Position numbers and translations under genes: made by a program
Shown here: positions 21,077 through 34,600 of the stretch, one piece after another
Position numbering within the stretch: the first letter of the stretch is position 1
Layout of the letters: each line of letters begins with the position of its first letter
Assembly: GCF_041260155.1 (NCBI RefSeq)
Contig: NC_091930.1
Location: 42,475,096 to 42,539,095 of the forward strand
Reading direction: 5' to 3'
Length of the DNA: 64,000 bases
Source: Ptychodera flava
Taxonomy: Eukaryota; Hemichordata; Enteropneusta; Ptychoderidae
Notes under the pieces: generated by a model
The model's database searches: none
What the model was told of the DNA's origin: nothing
The model's input: only the letters and a program-made list of their open reading frames with translations

Positions 21077-22878
21077 AGCCGGCCGCACACGAGAGAAATT
21101 AGCTGAGCAAAAATCCTCGCGAGGAAAATTGCTCAGCAAACTTCTCTCCGTGTGCGGTCGATTTTTTGCGCGTTGCATCACTCTTTTGCGCGTTGAGTAA
21201 AATATCCAACATGTTTGATATTTTTTTCCTCGCGAGGAAAATTACTCACCGTGTGCGCTCGACTGAGTAATTTTACTCACGACTTTCTACCTACGCGCAT
21301 GCGTACAAAATGGCTGCCCCTATGGAAAACGATCGTTATATTAATGATGCAGTTATTGAGGATAAATTAGTTGAAATCTGGTCAAGTTATCCCGCCTTAT
21401 ACGACGTTAGATCACCCCGATTTTAAGAATAGAGACAAAAAAGAGCATGCACTTGTAGCGATAGGGACGAAGCTTGGAAAAATAGGTAATAATGGGAGAT
21501 TCGCAGATTTGTGTTCTTTCAAGTCAAACATATAACTCCGCTCCAGAGATTGAGAGTTCCTCTCCCCTAAACATTCCCTCATTTGTTAGTCTCGTCGTGC
21601 CACATCTTTTTTAATACACCTAGAACTTCTCGGTTTCTATCGGGGTGAGATAGCAACTATCCACCCTTACCTATGCAACCCCGTTTATATATCAATTCTG
21701 TTGAAACTCTGTGTACGGTTGTGTGTAGATTCCCAAGTATGCTCGAGCGATCAGAGTAACCGCGGGCTAAATACACGAAAATCACGATCAATGTGATTTT
21801 AACATAATGTAATCCCTTTCAATATTTAGCAGATATTTTAATTAGATCAATGGATCTTTTTATTGCGTGTTAGTGTTTTGCAAGTTCGTTTTTGCGTACA
21901 GAAAGGCCACTGATTTAGTGAGGCATCTTGGGATATGTTTTCAACAAGGGGGACACCCTCACGAACGGTGCGCCGCACGACGAGACTTATAAGCTGATTA
22001 AACATATGCGAAGACCGTCACAAAATAATTTGAATAATAATAAAGGCACAGCGACATGGTAATTAGCATAACAGGGGCAGGTAAGTATCTTCGGTGGGGG
22101 AGGTGTCACTTTTTCTTTTTAATTTTATTATGGCGGCGAAGCACTTTGTCACCTGTTACAAAAATGCTAAATGGGGCCTATATCTTATTGTTGTATGGCG
22201 CCTTTCATTTCGATACTGTGGCATTCATAGGCAATTATGTGATTTTCAGAAAAAGGGGAACATAAACAGAAAAAGAAATAGGAAAAAACCAATCATGAAT
22301 TTTAGCATATAATTTTTTTTATATTTATCTCATAAAGATCAGGATAAAATCTGAATGTTTCGCCTTTTGATTTTTTCAAGTAAGGGTGGGTGGAGAGAAG
22401 GAAAAGCATGTTTGCAGGAAGTATATTTTACTTTTATAAATTAGTTATGGCTTCTCTCATTTTAATAAAAAATAATTTTTTAAACAATTGGCCGAAATGT
22501 CAATTTGAATCAGAAACCAATTGGTGTGTACAATAATTAAAGGGAAATTTACCCTGAAAATTAATTTCAACTAATTTATCCTCAAGAACTGCATCATTAT
22601 ATAACTATCGTTTTCCATTGGGGAAGCCATTTGTACTGTCATGTGATTCAACGCATGCGCGTAGGTAGAAAGTCGTGAGTAAAATTACTCAGTCGAGCGC
22701 ACACGATGAGTAATTTTCCTCGCGAGGAAAAAAATATCAAACACGTTGGATATTTTACTCAACGCGCAAAAGAGTGATGCAACGCGAAAAAAATCGACCG
22801 CACACGGAGAGAAGTTTGCTGAGCAATTTTCCTCGCGAGGATTTTTGCTCAGCTAATTTCTCTCGTGTGCGGCCGGCT
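21077..22878 (+). mobile_element. PIF/Harbinger-type transposon with ~230-bp TIRs
   Basis: The ends AGCCGGCCGCACACGAGAGA and their complement extend ~230 bp inward (21077-21305 and 22652-22878) at high identity. They contain the self-complementary TCCTCGCGAGGA several times and TGAGTAAAATTACTC-like motifs. TAA flanks both ends (21074-21076 and 22879-22881), as expected for PIF/Harbinger. A MADF-type exon follows the left TIR. No DDE transposase is present, so this copy depends on another. The near-identical TIRs suggest a fairly recent insertion. Confidence 0.9.
21310..21485 (+). pseudogene. Broken exon of a Harbinger-encoded MADF/Myb-like protein
   Basis: From the ATG at 21310 the frame reads MAAPMENDRYINDAVI, then EDKLVEIWSSYPALYDVRSP. 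After a one-base shift it continues DFKNRDKKEHALVAI and GTKLGKI up to a likely donor (ATAG|GTAAT) at 21486. 'LVEIWSSYPALYDVRSPDFKNRDKK' is the MADF signature: a Trp, then YP.LY, then F.N...K. Harbinger elements carry such a protein as a second gene, which binds DNA and helps import the transposase into the nucleus. One extra C near 21416 breaks the frame, and later exons are not recognisable. Confidence 0.72.
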
Positions 22879-22881
22879 TAA

Positions 22882-24488
22882 CTAACAGAATTTAGTGCCA
22901 CCTGGCATGTATTAGCTCAAAATCTGCTTTTGCAATTGATTGACGGTGGAAGGTAATAGCTGGCGGATTTTCAACAAAAAAGTAATCACCATGTAAATGT
23001 GAAAAACAGATTGTGTCTCAACAGTTAATTTTAGCAGAAAATGTATGGCACACACTTTGATGCGCTTGACCTAGCTTGGCAGGTTAATATTGCCTACGGA
23101 GCTGCCTCGTACTGAGTTGGCCAAAGTACCATTAAAAGCTATGGTGTTCAGTTTACCATTTAATCAGTGTCCACGTTGTGTTACTATTTTGTTGTGGTTA
23201 TTGTTTCTTTAATTTGCTTTCGTAGAAGGCTGACAGGTGCCCTGCTCTTAGAAATCTATAAAAATATATTTTGCATGATACACGTGTAAGACCTCGTATG
23301 TGTTGGTCACTTTTGACTTGTTCATATCTTGAATTGTAACCAGGGCAGCTAACAACTTACTCATGCTGTAACATACCATATTGTACAAGGAGTGTTGGAT
23401 GGAAGTAACCATATAGTGAGTCTACAAGAGGCTGTGACGCACAGATCTTGTAAACAACATGCTTTTTTATTTACAAATGATTATGCAGGATGACATGAAC
23501 ATATACATACAAACAAATATGTCCTTTGTATAGATGGCAAATTTGGCAGCTTAATCAAGCAAAGTCAGGCTATAAATCATCAAATCTTACATTAAAACAG
23601 ATGTAGATATCTAATGGCACAGGCTCCATGGTAGATATAGGTTTGAGTTTGGAAGTTTCCCCATTTGTCTATGATACTGCAGCTTGGCACATGCCATTGT
23701 CATGTAGGTGTGGCAGCATTCTTAGCAGTGGTAGCCTGGAGAAACCCTAATTGAAAACTATAGTTTTCGTTCAGTTCGATAAACCTATGAACCTACATTG
23801 ATTTTGTAAGAGTGCACAATGCTGAGTGCCCATTTTAACATGTTACCTTAGTCTTCAATCGTGCAACCATAGACAGTGAAGGGATCAAATACTGTCCACT
23901 TGAATTCCATGCAGTACATTATTACACGAGGACATCTTTATTTTGGTGTGATACATTTGATCACTACTTTTAATGTAACAGGCTGCATGGTGCTGTATAG
24001 GTGTACGTATATTTGAACAGGTGACAAGGATCAACGCCGTCTCCCTCAACGCATTTACGTAAAAGGCGCCATAGCTGACAAGCGATTGATCTGTAACCGT
24101 CCGTGCATCCGAAATCTTCGCGCATGTCTGGTAACGAGCTGACCTTTCACCCCTGATGGTCTTCAACATAACTCAGGTGGCATCCTTGTTTTTTTGAATA
24201 TTTCGAGGAAAACTTTATCGGAGAAGGAAGCCTTATTCCAACAAGCCGCGTTTGGAATGACGTGACGCCATTTTCTGAACACAAAAGGTGTGTTATGATT
24301 TCATCTATCCAGATAGCGTCTAAAAATTTGACAAGAATTGACCTTTTTCTTTCCAATTAACCTATTTTGATACAAAACATGACTTGATTGTTGTACAAAG
24401 GGCACTGTTAAACAAGAAATATTCGTCAGCCGAAATTTTGTACACATTCCATAATTGTTGTCGTCTGTGGAAACCAATTTCTGAACTC
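22882..24488. other. No recognisable gene
   Basis: The DNA is AT-rich with short frames only. CCATAGACAGTGAAGG at about 23870 resembles the transposon end seen at 16727, but no partner end was found. Confidence 0.5.
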
Positions 24489-24855
24489 GTGCGCCTGGAA
24501 ATTTAAAAGACTCAAACTTCTGTCTCAAACTTTTCGTAAGGGAACTTCAATGCATTACCTTTTAAAATCAAGAATAAAATATCAGGGGGTCACCATGCAA
24601 AAGTTGGTACTTCATAAATCAATTACTATATAGTTACCCAAAATTTACTGACCCATGAAATTCACAATGGCTGCCATTTGTGTAAACTCGGACCATGAGG
24701 AGAAATACAATTTTCAATTTTCATAAATTAGCTGGTGAATAATTTAGTTATTTAAAGAATTTCAATATAGGCCCGCGCAAGTGGTAGACCGTACACGTAT
24801 TGAGAATGGTGGAGACTCCAAATATATGTCCTCGGGGCTCATTCTAGTACTTTAA
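24489..24855 (-). mobile_element. TTAA-1 MITE copy, reversed and diverged
   Basis: Read on the minus strand, it begins TTAAAGTACTAGAATGAGCCCCGAGGAC. It passes through GGCAGCCATTGTGAATTTCA and CATGGTGACCCCCTGATATT, and ends in AGTTTGAGTCTTTTAAATTTCCAGGCGCAC. Order and spacing match the 54-kb copies. Confidence 0.75.
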
Positions 24856-24859
24856 ATGG

Positions 24860-27800
24860 CTTGGTCTTTCATTTTCTAAACAAGCTCTTTGTGTGTGAGG
24901 CCAAGCTTTATTGCTTTCGCATAATTTTAGCCCAAGGCAATAATTCATTAAGCCTTCAGGGGATTTAATTCTTGCAGACATAATGTACACAATATATGTG
25001 ACAGTGCTACTTCGGATCGTAGCAACGCTGTTTCTTCTCAATGGTGATGTTTTTACCTAACATATCAATTTGAAGTACACACACGCTTCGACATCAAAAT
25101 GTTGTAACATTTGCAACAAAATTGATTGGTTTGCCTTTTGAAATTTGCTGCACGTTTAAAGGTATTCCGTACCCATACCAGTATCAACAAGATCATTTCC
25201 AACAAGTTACCCAAGATATTGCAATATCTCGCTGTTCCGATGGTGGGATTTTTTGTCTGTGTCGATTTTATTTTTTCCACTTCTAACACTTACAAGCATC
25301 AGCCACTTCCTGCTAGTCGAAGACTGATTAAAAGCGCCCACTAATTTGTTGTAGCTCGGCGTTGAAAATTCACTAACATTTTTAATCGGAATCAAAGCAT
25401 ACGATCAAGTAATACGCATTCAACCATGTTCCCTGGAACATTCTCGGTCCATCCGCGTCATTCGCAAAATTCGTCCTTGCGATTTCTACCCGATGGCGCA
25501 GCGCTAGATTCAACACACGAAGACAAACATAGGTCGCGGAATCAACACATGACACATTTTTGCAGCACATCTTTGAAAAAAATCGCTGACAGCGACAGAC
25601 TGTCCATTTGTATCAAAATGTGCTCACGTTTTGAACAGAATCATTGTCGTCCCCCGCCCCTCTCACGACAGAGTCCCTCCACGAGGGAGTAGAGAAAGAA
25701 GTACAGGCTCCATAGTATGAGGTTGGGTGTCCGGTGTTTGCTCGACATTGTACGGCGTTGGGTCCCAGGTATGGCGACGCCGCGGCTGTCGCCTCAGTGT
25801 GGCCATGATATGATGGCAGAAGGGAGAGCTCTTCCTTTCTGCCTCCATAGCGTGGCCAAAAGCTGTCTGCCATTTGACTGGGCCGCTTGAAACGTGCCCA
25901 AAAGCAAACACAATCTGTGTGTTCGTTCTGACGATGTGTCCTTCCTAGCAAGCAACAGCTCGTTCGACAACTGGCAAGTGTGAGTATAGCCGGCGTGCAC
26001 TCCCTTCGTTTGTTACCTGCAAGGGCTAGATGAGTCTGGCTCATGCTTCTAGGCATAGCCAGGTCTCGTCACGGACAATGATTTTAAAAGTTGCATGGAC
26101 AGGCCGTCCGGTCCGCAGGACTTTGGTAGCTCCGTCTCGGGGGCGTACACCTTCTGTTCTGATGGACGGTTCCCGAAAGGACGGGCTTTGCTACTGGATA
26201 TGCCGTGTATATACAGACTTGCTCGGACTGAGGTCTATGCAAGAAATTTATGGCATAATTCTTCTCCGCTTGTTGCGTATCTTAGCAAAAAACTATTTGT
26301 GAGGTCATGGTATTTTTAAATACCGTTGTCTTTTGTTTCAGACTTGTTAAAACGTTTTGTTTTGAAGGAGACATCTCTCACTGTTCAAAGGCGGACGATT
26401 CTACTCAGTTTGACGCTATCAAAGGCTTGTTTGGACACAATGGTCCGAGCGTTGCGGTGCTAGCGGGAATCGCTCGTACCTAAACTGTCTGGGAGATAAA
26501 AATAGGTACGGGTGTCCGCTAAGGTAAATTGAGCGGAACAACCAGCGTCTGCTTACCGGAATAAACTAAAACTTGTCAATTATTGTCCGCCATCACCGAT
26601 AAAGGGTCCATAACGGTCCTGCTGTGTAATCCACATGTACAACTGTGGGCTGCGTATCTCACCCGGTGCTTGACCCAGCGGTCAAAACGTTGCCGTCAGT
26701 TAGATCTGCAAGTGCCATCTGTAAAACACTCAGATCTGCCTGTTACTTGAACTTTTTGGTCAAAATAGCTCAGTAAATACCTCCTATAGATTAGACGAGT
26801 AAAAACCTTAAAATTCAGAAATGTTGTATTTAAACGTAGTAGTTACAGCGCTTCCAAGGTGGCATTTGATTTCTAAAGCCCACAGCCATATCATGCACCT
26901 GTTCTTGCAAATGAGTTAAAAAAATGAGTCACGATTATATTATTAAGTTGTGACTTTTTCACCTGACCCATTTCCTTTTATGCTGATTTCTTGTTCCCTT
27001 TTTGCATGGCGCTACTTTTAATGACTTGTAATTTCCTATTTTGCTATGCTCTGCATTTTTGGCGCCATTTTAAGTTTTGTAAATTGATACGTTTTTTTAT
27101 TTTGTTCACCGATACACTGACTACATCTTGTTTTCATTATTAACTATGATGGGTTCTATCAAGGGCTTGAAAACCCAGTTTCGGATAAATTGATTTAGAG
27201 AAATACAAAGAAACAGAGAAATGACATGAACGTTTCCATTATAGGCCAGGTCCTCAATCCCCCTATTGCCTACGAACACCTAATTACTAACTGCGCCCTG
27301 CAGTTTACCTGTCGTAGTCTGTTTGAAGGATACCAAACTAGGGGCGTCGTTCGTTGGAGGAAATTTACTGCGTGTTTTAGTAACGCTGTTTGGCTCATTC
27401 CTGAAAGCGTCGGTCAGAAGTGGAATACAAACTGATGTGAAATGCTCATAATTTATGGTTCAACAATTGTGTAAATTTATATCCTTCTGCACCGAAACCA
27501 CAAGGCCGGGCCATCTTCCTTCAAGCGCTACAGAACTTGTAGACAGTCGAAAGCACGGAGACTACCAGCTGCGACTGAAATATCCTGTAAATACATAGAG
27601 TATCTGCTATGTCGTTCTTGTTCAAGTGTCATTTAATTTACCTTCCGGATTTTATTTCTTTCCCCTCTGCAGCAAGCTGTAATGTCGGCCAAGCTGATTA
27701 TTAAACATTTCGAGTAAACTTTGACCAGTTTTCACGGCCCTAAAAGCGGTCCAGCCGTCTAAATGACAGGCTCTAGTAATTTCTGTTGGTATTACGCGGA

Positions 27801-29555
27801 CAGATGTGTCCGCTGCTTTTATAATCTGCTGTGAACGGATTACGACGCCATCTCGTCACGTACCGTGCATTCGTCATGATTGGGTCGGCATGGTCGACTT
27901 GCGTAAAATGGCGACCATTTAGGGAGTTCTGTATGAATTGCAAACAGAAGTACAATATGCTGCCATTTGTATGCACGGCACATATTGTTGTTCAATACCA
28001 AGTGCATACCGGACCCGTGAATGCATGGTCATAGTGTAGTCGTTCGGTAAACATGCTTGACATTTCGCCCACTCTTTCGCTGGCAATGGGAAGATATGCA
28101 CCGAGCCACAGAAAAGACGCCAGGGCAAAGGGACAAAGTCTTTATTTGATGTCATCGTCGCCTCAACTTAAAATCGAAAGAGGAGCAATCTTCTTGTAGG
28201 AGTGTTCAGATTGTTTGAATTACCATGTCTCCAGTCGTTAGTACAAACCTAGTACAAACCTAGGTCAAGTCTTACAGTTTTGGCAGTGGATTTTCGTTCG
28301 CGTTTCATCGCTATTGACCATTCCTTATCATCACAAAATACAGAGTCCAACAGTTGATCTTTATTATTTTCTGTGTCAGAAATCATCAGGTGATGGCGTC
28401 CATAGATTGGTAACTCACCCTAACCCGTTCTTGCTGACGGATTTGGCAAATCTTGCTGAGTCATTACGCGGTCTTTCTGACGGATTAGGCAATATGGCTC
28501 CATCAGTCGCGTCAGATGTTAGAAGATGCACAATGGTAAAACTTAGCTTTCACTTATAACAGGACAAATACATGACACCAAAAAGGGGAAAAAATAAGAA
28601 ATCTTTACAAAACCAGTGCAAGGTACCAAAGGTTGGTAGTTTGAATCCTTATTAGGAATATAACAATTCAAAATTGTTAGATTGAATAAAATCATTTTAA
28701 ATAAAATACGCAACAGCACAAAGTAGGACCAAGGCAAAAATTTCAGTAATATTGACAAAATGGATATACAGTATATGTGAGCTCTGCTGTGTATAGGCTG
28801 ATTTCATGCCGGCTTTACATCTCGACCAAGGTGAAAGTCACAGAAAATTTCTCTCAATTTCAATAAATTTTAACACGTCCCAGTCGTCTAAATGGGAATT
28901 TTTTTTTTATTTTATTGGGGTGGAGTCAAGTAAGGATGTGGTTTTTCTATCACACAGTTGTCTTATAGTCTCATTTGCACCTACTCCTTGACTATATGTG
29001 GAATTATATATATATATTATTGCCTGAATACATATGTGCTCGAGAGCAGGTGACAATTTGCCCGACGCCAGGAGCACTACCACAGTTAACGCTATATGAC
29101 ATTTAGTTACGTGCAGGGCAGTGTCAAACAATTACCATTATCGACCAGCGTCAAACAGATTTTAACGAAAGTCAAAATAGCATTGCGCGCATCTAACGTA
29201 AAGCGTCTACTTTGACGTCGAAAACTCCGAAGGGATTCACTGGCCTGGATAACCATGGAAACCGGTCAGTACATCTTTCACCTGCCCTCTAACTCCCCGG
29301 ATGTTCCTACTCAAATCAATGCACTGAATTGCACGCACATCAAGGCATGTAATTAAAATCCTACCGAACAAGTGGAGTTTTGACACCTACCTCAAAAAGG
29401 GTTGGGGAGGGAATGCAGATGTACGGCAGATAGCTAGGCGTCATGCAACATCATTTCCAGGTGTAGACATTTCACTTGCCGCGTGGTGTTGTGGTACTAC
29501 AGACCGAATGTATGCAACGCGAAGTCTCTTCTCTTATAGTCTTATTTGCGCCTAC
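24860..29555. other. No recognisable gene; one CpG-richer stretch
   Basis: About 25430-26200 is richer in CpG than its neighbours and holds overlapping frames on both strands, the longest 147 codons (minus). None shows a motif, repeat or splice context I can name. It could be a promoter-proximal region of an unseen gene. The rest is AT-rich and silent. Confidence 0.4.
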
Positions 29556-29558
29556 TCC

Positions 29559-29790
29559 ATCGTTCCTAGATCGAACACCTTTCGGCAATATTTTGCAACA
29601 GCTCAGCCAAGTCCCACGCATCATTGCTGGTAGCCTGTCGCAGACGACTCACCGTAAGACTAAGGGTGAATTCTATCGTTCCTTGATCGAACACCTTTCG
29701 GCAATATTTTGCAACAGCTCGGTCAAGTCCCATGTATCATTGCTGGTAGCCTGTCGCAGGGGACTCACCGTAAGACTAAGGGTGAAGACT
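29559..29790 (+). repeat. 116-bp tandem duplication
   Basis: The two units start ATCGTTCCT at 29559 and 29675 and differ at a handful of positions. Both contain GATCGAACACCTTTCGGCAA and CATTGCTGGTAGCCTGTCGC. The 161-codon plus-strand frame crossing them is partly a translation of this repeat. Confidence 0.9.
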
Positions 29791-30885
29791 CTGCCAAGGA
29801 AGCGAGCGTTGACTTCAAGCGCAATGAACTGTCACGTGATATTAAGTAGTGACGTCATGCCTTCGCGACATTTGAAGCAGAAAGGTGCTTTCTGTCTGTC
29901 AACAAAAATTGCCTTGGATATCGGACTCAGTTTTCAGCCAGCCTTGTTCTGTGTGCGATAGGAAAATTGTGAATTAGTACTGTATGATCTTAAGTCCTGT
30001 GAGAGCGAAAACAGCGCCAAGAAGGTGTTACCAAGAACGAGGTAAGCAATGACAACCTTTGACAATATGTTAAAATCGCTGTGCCGAACACACCGTGAAC
30101 GCGCATAGGATCTCTCCATGATCTGAGTCTGCTGAACCGTTACCGTCAATGCGTTTTCCGTTGTTTTTGTAAAAAAAAAGACGTTTTCTTGTCCTATGCC
30201 CCACATTAAGTTAAAGTGCCTACTGTACAGTGTACACTTGTCGACGCAGCGTGCGTTTGCGTATAAATCCCTGGTGTTTAGTGCGTGACGATTGGATGCT
30301 GAATTCTAGACCTGACAACAACCCGCTTTAGTGGACAAAACAACTGCGTATGACACACAATCTGGCTCGTTTTTGAAGGCTAATGTTTAAAAAACAATAC
30401 TTTTTCTCGGGAAGAAATATTATTGTAGTTGTTTCCTGTAACACACAAACACGAAAACATATATTATGAAAGGTCACCATAATAGTGTTGTGCCTTCATG
30501 ATTTCTATATCATGCAGTGCTCAAAGTCTGTGGGCGTATTGGAATTAAATTTAAGTCACTGTAATATATTCTTGCTGGCTGTTGTGTAGAGATAGCGGGG
30601 TGAACGCATTAACGTTGGCCCGCAGTAACTGCCTCAGAGAGAAGCCAAGTGACTGGGGCCAGTCTAATTCCACGGCGGATTCTCCGCTTAAGCGAGTGAA
30701 TTCATGACTCGCAAAGCGTCGAAAATCCCTGAGCTTTTTTGATAGGCCATTTGTCGAAACGAGAGACGCAACGAGGCTAGTTTCATTTCTTGCTTGTTCC
30801 TCAAAATGTCACCCGTGCTCGGTATACAGTCTATCACTTTTGTGGTAGGTGAACTTTGTACATACATTTGTGGCCTGACACCATG
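29791..30885. other. No recognisable gene
   Basis: There are no family motifs in any frame, and no terminal repeats were noticed. Confidence 0.5.
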
Positions 30886-30887
30886 TC

Positions 30888-31186
30888 ACCATGCGCCTCA
30901 GAGATATATGTTTGGACTCTCGATTGCTCTCAAGACTTTTCTGCTCTATTGATTGTTTTTGCTCATTTGAAAACTCTTAGAGTAAGAACAAATTCACCGT
31001 CATAGTGGTGGCCATTTTGAATTCCAACTGTCAGGAAATCGTAGGAAGTTTCTTTCTGTAGTACCAAACTTTGTTGTTTTATTCTTGGTTTGAGAAGTGA
31101 ATTGAGTTTGAAAGTATTGTTGAGGTAAATTTGAGGAAAAATCGAAGTCTTTCACTTTCGAGACGCGTACACCTAAAATCACTTTT
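30888..31186 (+). mobile_element. TTAA-1 MITE copy, partial ends
   Basis: It starts near ATGCGCCTCAGAGATATATG, contains GGTGGCCATTTTGAATTCCAA and CTTTCTGTAGTACCAAACTTTG, and ends AGTCTTTCACTTTCGAGACGCGTACACC. It lies only ~460 bp left of the tandem array that contains the same right half. Confidence 0.75.
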
Positions 31187-31649
31187 GTATAAAGTGATGG
31201 TAAACATGTGCAATATGCATATTTTTGCAGACGCTACACTTTAAAACTGTGGTTTGTATATCATGTCATTCGAATGTTCCACAAACGGTAATAAATAGCA
31301 CCGAAAGACAAGGAAACTGCTGTTCGAGACAATTTTCAAATCAGTGCTCGTCGCCTTCAGGACCTTGTTCAGAAACCCGCTGGAAAAAGTTGCCTGCACG
31401 TTGGCAGTCATTAGCTCGACTAACCTGTGGGCAAGGTTCAAAGTTGTCGTGTTCCCGTATAACCCTATACATGACAGGACTTTGATAAAACACTGATGTT
31501 AATTCGGCAGAGTCAAGGGTCACTCCGTTCTTACACGCTTTCTTCAGAGGCTACTTGCAGCTCTATTTAGGGCTTCCAATATTGGGGAAAAGGTTTCACT
31601 AACACAGTTCTATATAATGTAAATGGTAACTGACATAGTTGATTTTCTT

Positions 31650-34600
31650 TAGGTAGAACCGTGACGCGCAGATATTCTGACTCTCAAACTTTATAATTTT
31701 ATTGAAGTTTATTGGTGTCAGGTCGGCAGTAAACTGTTATCTTTAGAGGGCAATATTCTACACACCAAGTTTGTAGTTGTTATTTTTTTAATTCTTCATT
31801 CAAAGATCAATATAAATTGATGATTGAACCAAGATCAATAACATAATGTGTGTAATCTTAGTTGTCCAGTGTATCTAACTGGAATTCATGTGCCACTTAA
31901 GGGACAACGGAACTTTGAGTTGTGTGCACTTGCATTACGTTGTAAATTAACAACTTTCATGAAAGCTGTATGACCTGTTACCCGTATTTCTTGTCGGTAG
32001 GAACCAATTATTTCACCGAAAGTCTGTACCAGCAAACACACATACTGGATTACCACATGGTGTCCATTTCCTTCCTAAATAATAAATTGGAATTTTTTCT
32101 CAAAGCACAATGTCAATTTTATGTCAGCTTCCATTGAAATGGAAGAGGACGTTAAGTAATCGAGGAGTCATAACAATAGCCCTTTTCAGTCTTATGGGTG
32201 ATAATGTTGAGGCACACATAACGAAAAATATCCTCCTTCTTGAAATTCAAATTGAAGGCAGGCCATTCAAAATGGAGAGTGGAAATGGCGCGCAACGTTT
32301 ATGCACAGAGTTATTTTCGTTTAGTTCGTGCAGTTTGTAGGTTTTAGGACGGCATTAATTGTATTTTTAGAGAGAATAGCTGAACAAGCTAATTTTGTGG
32401 GTTTTTTTTAATTCGCCTTTCAATGATTTATATGCATTGATGATGAATCAAGAACATTGTGTGAACTTAGTTGTCCAGTGTATCTACCATGGTTTCATGT
32501 GCAACGTAAAGGAAAATGGAACTTTTCAGTCGTGTGCATACATGCATTATGATGTAAATTAACAACTGTCATAAAAGCTCTACGACCTTTAACCCTGATT
32601 ATTGTTGGCAGGAACCTATCCATTTCAACTAAAAGTCTGTACAAGCAAACACATAAAACTGGATTACCACGTCTTGTCCATTTCTTTCCAAACAATAAAT
32701 TGGAGGGGTTTTTTTTCTCAAAGCGAAATGCCAACTATTGTGTTAGCTTCCTTTGAACTTTAAGGGACGTAAAGTAGTCGTGGAGTCACAGCAATAGCCC
32801 TTTTCAGACTTGTGAGTGATAATTTTGATGACAGTATATGCTTACAGGATTGAGTTGAAGGTATAAAAACTTGACCTCTACTGTCGTTCTTCAATCAGTG
32901 ACCGGGGTAACCATGTTCCGATAATTAATCCCTTCCTCGTTTCACATGTCGTGTTTATCAGATAAACCACAGTAACAAAGTAACCCAAAGTGAAACAAAA
33001 CTACTCCCTAGCGGCAAGGCGACCTGCTTGGGAGAATATAACTTGCGAGCGAAAGACAATAAACACGACATGTGAAACGAGGAAGGGAGATCAGATTATG
33101 ATTGTGTTGTATTTATAGCAGTGCCGCACAAAGAATGATACACATATGTCTTTCAGAGAATCTGTTTCATTTGCCAAATCCTCTGGAGAGAATGCCTTTA
33201 CGTGTACGTTTAATAATCACCAATCACCCATCTTTTATCTTTAAGAATCATTTGTTAACCTATGCAAGAAAAAACGACGTTGTATTGCGTCCCGACTCCC
33301 TGGGAGCCAACCTGCTACTGCAGGCCGTCTACTTTACACAGCGATTCTGTACACCGTGACAATGCATGTCGACTAACTTGATTTAGCTGTTGTACTTCAT
33401 CATCTTATTTGACCCTCTGTCAAAGGTAGGGGTTGAAAGCACGCGATTTGTGTGAAACGGCTGTAAAATTGAGGTCACGTCTCTCCTGTTTAGCTTTGAA
33501 TAGGTCCTGTTAATAAAGGGGTGGAAGCGGCTACACTTCTGAATTATGGGCAGGTCAAACCGGGTCACGGGCAACAAACAAGTAATTGACAGTTTAGAAT
33601 ACAGTTTGGCCACTCTTAACCTGCCGACTGAAAGATTATAATGAATGAAGTAAATTCCTAGTTCCGGAGAATATATGCATGTCATCGGGGGTTTTTTGTA
33701 GAAATACAAATACTTGCATATATCTTCGTATAACGTCCGTGCATTTGAAAAAACCTTAGTGCACATATTGCTGACCATTTATCAAATTGACCCCCGAGTT
33801 TAATTTTACATTTATTGCGAAACTTTTGAAAGACACCTTGAGGAAATTTTGATCGAAAGTTGAAGTCTTTCACTTTCGAGGCACATATACCGAAAAGCGT
33901 TCTCTCTCTGGTCCATTTCAATTATGGAGAGTAGAAATGATGTGTAATGTTTATGCACAGAGTTATTTCATCTACTTCATAGTGTATGAAGTTTATAAGT
34001 TTCAGGACGGCAGTAAACTATATTTTTAGAGGGCAATATTTTACACACCAATTTTGTAGTTGTTATTTTTTTCAAATTCTTCGTTCAAAGATCAATATAA
34101 ATTGGTGATTTAATCAAGATCAATAACACAATGTGTGTATTCTTAGTTGTCCAGTGTATCTAACTTGATTTCTAGTGCCAATTAAAGGACAATGGAACTT
34201 TTCAGTCGTGTGCACATGCGTTATATTGTAAATAAACAACTTTCATGAGAGCTATACGCCCTGTAACCCTGATTTATTGTTGACAGGAACCAATTATTTC
34301 ACTGAAAAGTCTGCACCAGCAAACACACATACTGGAATACCACGTGGTGTCCATCTCTTTCCAAACAATAAATTGGAGGGTTTTTTTTTCTCAAAGTGAA
34401 ATGCCAACTATTATATGTTAGCTTCCTTTGAACTTTATTGGGACGTAAAGTAATCGTGGAGTCACAACAATAGCCCTTTTCAGACTGGGAGCCTGCGTCC
34501 TACACTGCAAGCCGTCTACGTTACACGGCAATTCTGTTCCCCGTGACCATGCATGTCGACTTCCTTGTCTTAGCTAGTTTACTTCATCATCGGCTTTGAC

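Noticed and set aside
25613-26056. 147-codon minus-strand frame in CpG-richer DNA
   Set aside because: No motif, signal, repeat or splice context; overlapping frames on the other strand are equally open, as expected in GC-richer DNA.
29559-29790. Two similar segments considered as terminal repeats of a retroelement
   Set aside because: They are directly adjacent with nothing between, so they are a simple tandem duplication.
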